Positions 57,340 through 64,000 of a stretch of DNA of 64,000 nucleotides are shown here, piece after piece. The DNA is from Gnetum montanum (lineage: Eukaryota; Streptophyta; Gnetopsida; Gnetales; Gnetaceae): positions 119,268 through 183,267 of the forward strand of contig MNCI01016379.1 in assembly GCA_015680685.1 (NCBI GenBank), given 5' to 3'. The stretch's first letter is position 1. Each line of letters opens with the position of its first letter. A program made the position numbers and the translations under genes. The notes beneath the pieces were generated by a model. It ran no database searches, was not told the DNA's origin, and was given only the letters and a program-made list of their open reading frames with translations.

Positions 57340-58184
57340 TGATGAGCGATGAGGTGCCCCTATGACCAACCATATGAATCACAAGCATTGACGTGCGATT
57401 CGGTCGAATTCTACAGAATATAATTACTAAGTAAGCTAGAGCTAAACAATGCTTGCATGTTGTCCATTTGTTGTCTTCCCAGTCCCACTTGTGAAATGCA
57501 ATTGTATGGTTACGTGTGAATGAGGTGTAAGATTTTTATTATTCTATGTTTTTATGAAATTACTCATCTAGAATAAGAATAAAGGTAATTTTTGATTAAA
57601 TGCTAAGTAAACTATGGTATAATCTAACCTAACACAAGTAGTCATTCTCACTTCCCGGACACATCCTGAACTTCGCGTAAACATTGTTGGGTTGTCAAAC
57701 GCTAATCATTTCTAAGCTACCAAGTGTCACATGTATATTTGAAGGGGTTGTGCTTGTGTATTTTAATGAATTTCTTGATTGATCAAAATTAATTACTACA
57801 TTAATAACATTAATGTAAATTGCATGAAATCACAATATATAAATGCATAAGAAAGAATGTCTCAAGTGCTCCAAGGAATGGATCAAAGAGTTCATCTTTA
57901 TTGCCAACAAAATGGTGTGTTTAGGTACATCAATGCTTGAATAAAGATATGTTCACACTTAGATCTCCTGTTGTGGGCACTTGGAAAATATTCTAACTCT
58001 CAAATGAATAAACTGCAAGAGTTCTGCTACTTGACTGCCAAAAAATTACCCCTAATTGTGCACCTAGGTGCTGTATTTATAGACCCAAGAGTAACTTTGC
58101 AATATTGAATGTACGATATTGCATCTTGGGCCATGATATCGTGGCCACCCCGATATCGAAGCATATAAAAAACATGATTTATTA
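57340..58184 (-). repeat. 5' LTR of element 3 (845 bp)
   Basis: On the + strand it begins TGATGAGCGATGAGG and ends 'gatttatta', followed by the ATTAC duplication. An inverted TATA box is at 58074-58081 and GATATC/GATATT/AATATT motifs are at 58101-58157. The degraded primer site lies just inside, at about 57321-57338. Confidence 0.9.
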
Positions 58185-58189
58185 ATTAC
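58185..58189. repeat. Right target-site duplication of element 3 (ATTAC)
   Basis: It is identical to 48195-48199 and lies directly outside the 5' LTR. Confidence 0.9.
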
Positions 58190-58428
58190 AAACATCACAA
58201 TATGGGCATGCACTAGGAATAACAAGACTCTAAGAAAGAGTATTAAAAACTAATAACTAAAACTAAAATCCTATTACTCCTGTATGTCTCAACCATCCAT
58301 CCAAGTTCAATATTTATAGGCATGCACAAAGGAGATGACATTGGATATCCAACATCGCTTCCTGGCTTTGAAATCAGGTATCTGATATTGGGTATTTGGT
58401 GTTAGAGCAGATAGATGATGACTCATCA

Positions 58429-58715
58429 CAGGGGTAGAAAGATGTTGTAGTGGACCTAGCCTAAAGATTGTCTAATTATCATGAGTTATGAGCCAAGGCC
58501 AGGGCATTCGAGAAAGACAGAATGTAGTTTGTTGCATGGTATGTCAAAGGTAGTCAGATGTTTCTACAGTTGTGATGTCCATGGGATTTACTAACTCCAT
58601 CACATATTGCACAACAAGAATGGATGATGCATGACCCTAGAATAGAGGGAGAGAAATTTCAAGCATTACTCAATAAATACAAATTTTAGAAGCTTGATGA
58701 CAAGGGAACGTAACC
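58429..58715 (+). pseudogene. ORF3 of the outer element, C-terminal part
   Basis: It resumes exactly where 47577 stopped ('gtagaaagatgttg' against 'acaaaaagatgtcg' in element 1) and runs collinear with 4290-4600 of the window to 'aaggagccacc'. It contains several stops. Confidence 0.75.
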
Positions 58716-58948
58716 AATGAAGGAGCCACCATCACCAGTCACTACACAAGCTACATCATGCACCATCCAGTTTTTGTTTATTATTTTTCAAAATTGTCAT
58801 GTCATGTCTTGTGTTAATTTTTGTACAACACCACTACAACATTTAAATCATGTATATAGTAAATCAATCATGTAAATCTACCTCTCAATTTTGAACTCTA
58901 TCCACATTTTTTTAACTCAGGATGAGTTTTTAGTTAGTCATGGGGGTA

Positions 58949-59826
58949 TGATAAGATGAATTTTTTATTAGCTGTGATATTAGGTATCTGATATTGAAGT
59001 TTTGATATTGCATATTTGATATCAGAGCACAAGCTACAATATTAGATAACTGATATCATAGGACACGTGCCTGCCTATAAATACAACACTTTAATGCATG
59101 GTCCAACACACAATTTTGTCCATCCTTACCAAAACTCTTTTAGTTTGTTTTTGTGAATTTAGACTTAGTAATTAAAAATGTGAATGCCCACAGTGTAGTG
59201 TGAAGTAGTGAATGACATCTTTATTCAAGCATTTTGCACTTGAAAAAAAGTGTGACTAGAAATAAAGATCAAGCTCTTTTCCACTACTGTAGCATTCCCC
59301 TAGATTTACTATTACACAGAATAATTTGCTTACTATTTCCTAGCTTAATGATTTAATTTTCCAAAGCACTTACTTTTACATGTTCATATTAAGTAGAATG
59401 AGTATGACTAATCTTGAGCACTTAAGTGTAATTGCTTGGTAACCTAGTAATGCTATCGCTTGGTATGTGTAACANAAATGAATCTAGTCTAGCCTAGTGC
59501 GATGAGTATCCATTACTAATCTTCCATGCATACCTTGGGCTTTGTGTAACTACCACTAGGATGCCAAGTGTACCACTGTTACACATACCAAGCGATAGCA
59601 TTACTAGGTTACCAAGCAATTACACTTAAGTGCTCAAGATTAGTCATACTCATTCTACTTAATATGAACATGTAAAAGTAAGTGNCTCCACATGGGAAGA
59701 TAATGGTTATAGACTTAAACCAATTACTAGCATAATCACATTCCCTTATTCACGGATTACGATTTGGTCATGTGTGAACACCTGTGACTTGTATGGTTTG
59801 GTGTTGGATTACTCCACTGCTCATCA
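58949..59826 (+). repeat. 3' LTR of the outer element
   Basis: It starts TGATAAGATG right after the 'catgggggta' purine tract and ends CTCATCA at 59826. GATATT/GATATC motifs remain at 58975-59065. It contains an inverted assembly fragment (59476-59684) that duplicates 108 bp, so the true length is about 770 bp or somewhat more. Confidence 0.82.
59476..59684 (-). other. Inverted contig fragment inside the 3' LTR (likely misassembly)
   Basis: 59577-59684 is the reverse complement of 59367-59474. The other 101 bases, read inverted, continue the LTR just as 39016-39125 does in the 5' LTR. Single Ns at 59475 and 59685 bound it. Confidence 0.88.
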
Positions 59827-59844
59827 ATAAGTTTTAGATCCTCC

Positions 59845-60330
59845 TAATATGTCATCATGAGGTGCTTCCATTCTTTTCATCAAGAAGAAGGATTACAGTC
59901 TAAGGTTATGCATTGATTATAATAAACTCAACAAAGTGATGGTACTCCTTATCATGTATCAAAAATCTGTTTGACCAAATATAGAATCCCAAATGTTCTT
60001 TAAGATCAATATTAGATTAGACTACCATCAGGTGCATATCTAATAGAAGGATGTCCTTAAGATAGCCTTCCAAATATGGTGATGATATTATAAGTTCTTG
60101 GTTATGTCATTTGGACCCACTAATACTCTTGTGATATGTTTGCACCTTATGAATAGTATTATGAGGACTTAAATGGAACAATTTATCATTATATTTATCA
60201 ATGGCATCCTAGTATATACTCTCTTTTGAAGTAGCTACATAAGCAACGTCTTAGGATCATGTTACAAATCCTTTAATAACATCAATTAGATGCTTAGGTA
60301 TTGAAGTACTCTTTCTACTTCAAAGAGATC
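59845..60330 (+). pseudogene. Gypsy reverse transcriptase fragment, different family
   Basis: Frame-shifted + strand translation gives GASILFIKKKDYSLRLCIDY, then an RLDYHQVHI-like block, the KDVLKIAFQ block, and an FIIIFINGILVYT stretch where the FIDD catalytic motif should be (second Asp lost). The pattern is a chromovirus-type Ty3/Gypsy RT, unlike the Athila copies. Sequence then decays to about 60.9 kb without clear blocks. Confidence 0.75.
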
Positions 60331-62394
60331 TAATTTTTTTAATCATGTGCCATTAATAGTAGAAGTCACCAAGCTCATAATCATCCATGAATGGTTATTA
60401 CCTAGGATAGTTGATAAGATATAAAGTTTTCTTGATTTGGCTAGAGCCTAGTGTTAGACAACCAATAAATATTAATCATCCAAATATAAAAACTAAAAAA
60501 GACCTTGCATATTATAGTAAATATATCATAAAATTTGATCCCTCAATTGGTATGTTGTAGAGTTACACATGTTTTGCATGTTTTTTTTAGCTAACTCATT
60601 AGTACTCCATTATTTACTAAATTGCATAGTCTTACTACTAGTACCAATGGAGTAGTCCAAAAAGTGCATGAGAGTTAAAAAGTTCAATAAGAGTCTTTCT
60701 TCTTCAAATTTGATGGTGTTCCGATATAAAATTCCATGCTAAATCATTATCCAAAAGCCTAAAAAATTGAAGAAAATTCTATCCCAATGTATCCAAGAAA
60801 GAAGAAAGGTATGATGACTCATGAAAAGCTTACATCAAACGAAAGAAGAAGCATACGAACTAACGTAAGAATCATGAAATTATGGATGAATAATTCTTGA
60901 ATTGATGATTAAAGAAATTATCTTTGTCATCACATGAAACATACCCTTGAACCAGGGGTGAAGAAAATATGAAAAATTCATTTACTAGGTTGTCTACAAA
61001 AATTGATAGAAGGATAAAAGTTTGAGAGTAATGTTAAGCAATCGGGGTCCAATTGGATGAAGTAATAGTTGAAATATGATAAAATTCATCACTTCAAGGA
61101 ATTTGAGATGATTCCAAACAAATGATAATGCTTAAGATGCCAGTAAGATCTAAATGTAATGAAAACTATGTTCTTATGTTGAGTTCTCATTTGATATGTT
61201 GCTAAAACATCCTCATCATTTTTAAAGTGATGGTTGCTTAGATACACTATAGAGGACATGGTCTAAAAGTGCAATGGAAGCTTTACCCTTGGTGCAGTTC
61301 AACCTTTATGTTGAGCCTGTTTTATTTTAGATCCCTAATTAAAGATACCTAAGCATCAATAACTTTAATCAAGTCCATGCCACAAACATAGAAGGGTAGT
61401 GCTCTATAGATAAGAAGTTGCAAATAGCAAGCTATATTTTACCAACATATCATCTAAGTTTGATTTCTTTTTCTCCTTTCTTTTTTAAATGGTACATAAT
61501 CCAAACATCTCTTAAGTATTTAAAATCATTGGACCTACTTGATATTTTATTCACTGATCTTATATGAACTCACATCCATTGATACCATGAGCACATGTGA
61601 CTTTTATATTGAAAAATGTAGACATTGAGAACACATTTTTTAATAAGAATTATGGTTTAAAAAAAGAAGAGAAGAAATGGAAAAAAAATTATTGATGCTA
61701 TATTTACATTTTCAAGACATATTTTTTTCTCAAAATGATATGGATTCCAAAACATTTAACATTTTAACATATTTAGTAGCTCTTATTGTACATGAGAAAG
61801 AGTGAAAACCAAAAGAAACAATCATTAAGACTAATAATGCTGAATAGAAAAATGATGAAGAGATAACATTCATGAAAATATATATGATTAAAACATGATT
61901 ATAATGATGCACTTATTTATAACTAAAATCAATTAGCATCACTCAAATATGAATGGAAGAAGTCTTTGTATTTCTTTTATGGCAACACAAAAGAACAAGT
62001 AGATAGCTTTCAAGTCCTATTAGAGTAACATATGAGTGGCTTCTTTCTTTGTTCTTTTAATTGGTAATGTGGCATAAGATATAAGATGCAACATGCCCAT
62101 TTAAGTTTGATGCAAACATCAACTCAAGTACCTACTTTCGATGTTCCGAATATGGCTAATATCCTAGCATGCACATACCAATATTAAGTTTCAATTTCAT
62201 AAGTGATACAAGATAATCATAACATCTAAATAACTATTTAAAATTAACTTTTAATAGAAATGCTTGTTTCTCAAGTTATTTTTAGTAAGAATCAACATGA
62301 TTTAAACATGACTATAGGAATTACATAATCATATAAAATGACTAAATACATCATATGAGTTAGTATTCATTTAATTGAGTCATAATAACTTGAT
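60331..62394. other. AT-rich DNA, decayed transposon remnants
   Basis: Some weak pol-like stretches follow the RT fragment, then nothing assignable. No gene or RNA was recognised. Confidence 0.5.
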
Positions 62395-62926
62395 GTTGTC
62401 TATTCAAGATAAATTATCAACTACCAAATTCTCAGTGATCTTCTTGTCTTTATTAATTAAATCAAATTCTTGCAAAAGAGGATATCATATAATTAGTCTA
62501 GGACTCTTTATTAGTTTATTGTGCAAATATTTAAGAGTAGCCTGATGAGTATACACTATTTTTCTAAACATAATTAAATAATGGAAAAAATTATCTAAAC
62601 TATATATTATAGCAAAAATTTCCTTTTCAATGGTTGTATAATCAATTCGTATGGATGTAAGAGTTTTAGATAAATAATAAATAACACAAGGTAAATTATT
62701 CTTCTGTTATCCTAACATTTCCCCAATAGCAAAATTAGATGCATCTATCATGATCTTAAGATCCAATATCTAATCAAGATATTTACAAGACTAGTGCTAA
62801 AGTCAATTTTTCCTTCAAAGTGTTAAAGATTTTTGATACTTATCCATCCATCCAAAAGAAGTAACCTTTTATAATAACTTGATCAAAGGTTGAGAAATCA
62901 TAGAAAAATATTTAATGAAGCATCTA
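62395..62926 (-). pseudogene. Gypsy RT-RNase H fragment on - strand
   Basis: On the - strand an FIKYFSMISQPLIKLL-type connection region (about 62920-62860) is followed by IMIDASNFAIGEMLG (about 62755), NLPCVIYYLSKTL (about 62700), YTTIEKEIFAIIYSLDNF (about 62640), and a LQEFDLINKDKKI block (about 62460). This is a typical Gypsy RNase H. It is cut at 62926 by an LTR. Confidence 0.78.
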
Positions 62927-63471
62927 TGTGACATCCCGTCCCTAGATGTCATGGAAAATGTCAAGTATACGATATATTGGACATTATGTGTATGAAGAAA
63001 ATATATCAAATACAAAATATATGTGATATTCGACATTATGTATAAAGGAAATAATAGGAAAAATATAGAAAGAGAAAAAAAAGAATGATTTATTGATATG
63101 GAATAGTGTATCTAGATCATGCTCTGAGAGTGTTGGGATTTTCTTCCTTTGGCATCTATCCCTTAGAGGCAATCTAACACTACCACCACGGTTAGGCCTA
63201 TAACCTAGCTAGAAGGGATGGCCAGCCCACTTCCTATTTTGCTTCACCCAACTCTTGTGACTTGCCTATATTGGCTTTACCACTCCATGCTAGCATGACC
63301 TGTAAGCTTAGATATAAATTCCCTAGGTCAAACCTCCAAAGGTTACATCAAGATACATGTTCGTTATTACAACATGCTCTTTCAGCTCTTGTTAAGATAA
63401 CAATAACACTTGTTATGAAAAGGAACCATGTTTATTAGGTACTAGCATCATTTGAAAATGGGGATGTGACA
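62927..63471 (-). repeat. LTR with 10-bp inverted ends (545 bp)
   Basis: It starts TGTGACATCC and ends GGATGTGACA, perfect 10-bp inverted termini with TG...CA. A purine tract lies inverted just to the right (63477-63484), indicating the 3' LTR of a - strand element whose body extends beyond the window. It interrupts the pol fragment on its left. Confidence 0.7.
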
Positions 63472-64000
63472 ATATACCCCCCTTAGGTTTCATTTGTCCT
63501 TGAATGAGTCCATGTTCTCTATCTTTTTCCAACTCCAATGCTTTCTTTCATGATCCTATGCTCTAATAATTTGATTTCTTCATTGAACTTGAAGTTGTTT
63601 CTTGCTTATTCTACAACAAAAATATACGTGAGAAGAAAATATAGAAAATTAAATATTACTTTATTAATAATTACTTCATTTTCTAAGATAATAACAAGAA
63701 GTGAATTAAAGATCTATCAATCACCAATCACCAATCCTTACTAGGATCACACAAAGTTCAACTCAAATTTGGTTTCCCATGTGAAGGTAGGGCAAATTCT
63801 TTTATTTCCAATTTTTTAGTACCTTAGATATTCTATTAATCTAATTGAAATATAATTTTAAAAAATGAATAAAACAATAAGATCATCAATAAAAGTAAGG
63901 GTGAGATACTTCTTGATCCTGATCAACCTTATGAACTAATGGGGGTAATTGTAATTTTTCCATAAATGGGATATGATCAGATGATCTTGTACGGGATGGC
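63472..64000 (-). other. Probable internal 3' end of the - strand element beyond the LTR
   Basis: An inverted polypurine tract ('accccccttagg') adjoins the LTR. The rest is AT-rich with no recognisable protein block up to the window edge. Confidence 0.4.

Larger units (their letters stand above)
48200..58184 (-). mobile_element. Complete Athila-like element 3 (gag-pol, both LTRs)
   Basis: On the - strand the order is 5' LTR (58184-57340), primer site, gag, protease, RT, RNase H, integrase, non-coding tail, purine tract, 3' LTR (49015-48200). ATTAC target duplications flank it. RT blocks with DGYSGYNQI-type and MPFGLCNAPATF motifs place it in the Athila lineage of Ty3/Gypsy (from memory). No ORF3 is seen between pol and the 3' LTR. 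All coding regions carry stops. An N-gap and an inverted fragment are at 49585-49702. Confidence 0.9.
47578..58428 (-). repeat. Solo LTR in ORF3 (about 861 bp), itself split by element 3
   Basis: The two parts, 47578-48199 and 58190-58428, join into one LTR of the usual length. The joined LTR begins TGATGAGTGG and ends ACTCATCA (inverted LTR termini), with an inverted TATA box at 58311-58318. ORF3 sequence continues directly on both sides, so no internal element sequence belongs to it. Confidence 0.8.
38947..59826 (+). mobile_element. Outer Athila-like element (gag, protease, ORF3; no RT/integrase), interrupted
   Basis: The order on the + strand is partial 5' LTR, primer-binding site, gag, protease, polyprotein tail, spacer, ORF3 first part, [47578-58428 inserted solo LTR and element 3], ORF3 end, purine tract, 3' LTR. 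Compared with element 3, the RT, RNase H and integrase region is absent between about 42.5 and 42.85 kb, whereas the C-terminal tail of pol is kept. This implies an internal deletion and a non-autonomous copy. Assembly artefacts at 40937-41246 and 59476-59684 lie inside it. Confidence 0.8.

Overview
This window is nuclear DNA from a seed plant with a large, repeat-rich genome. A gymnosperm is the likeliest source, judging from multi-kilobase introns full of old transposon debris, strong CpG decay in the repeats and nested LTR retrotransposons. This is inference; no species-diagnostic gene is present. There is one convincing host gene. Almost everything else is retrotransposon sequence at various stages of decay.

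Host gene: a plant ELMO/CED-12-domain protein on the + strand, from an ATG at 11028 to a TAG at 31960-31962, in nine exons. All nine splice together in phase to about 264 codons, the usual length of the short plant ELMO-domain proteins. Introns 1 (about 6.6 kb), 3 (about 2.5 kb) and 5 (about 9.0 kb) are swollen by an RTE-type LINE, tRNA-derived SINE-like repeats, an LTR-like block and local tandem duplications. The 5' flank and first exon (about 10.2-11.45 kb) form a CpG-retaining block with a perfect 12-bp G-box palindrome.

Left flank (1-10 kb): the 3' half of a + strand Athila-like Ty3/Gypsy element (element 1: tail of pol, spacer, degenerate coiled-coil ORF3, 3' LTR ending at 5625). It appears inserted in the gag of a - strand relative (element 2: gag, primer-binding site, 5' LTR to 7757). 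After this come unassigned AT-rich DNA and the 3' part of a - strand RTE LINE.

Right flank (32-64 kb): AT-rich DNA with tandem duplications and a second LINE reverse-transcriptase relic (37.1-37.7 kb). Next is a large nested retrotransposon block (38.9-59.8 kb). An outer + strand Athila-like element has gag, protease and ORF3 but no reverse transcriptase or integrase. A solo LTR (47578-58428, - strand) interrupts its ORF3, with target duplication CAAGG/CAGGG. The solo LTR is itself split by a complete - strand gag-pol element (element 3, 48200-58184) with an exact ATTAC target duplication. Element 3 has gag, protease, RT, RNase H and integrase but no ORF3. Fragments of a different Gypsy family and an LTR with 10-bp inverted ends fill 59.8-64 kb.

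Regulatory and structural points of interest: the LTR U3 regions carry an array of GATATC palindromes at about 17-bp spacing just upstream of the TATA box. Three places marked by single Ns contain inverted copies of their own left flank (197, 66 and 108 bp) and look like small contigs placed in the wrong orientation.

All translations, repeat boundaries and identities were read by eye; no database search or alignment program was run.
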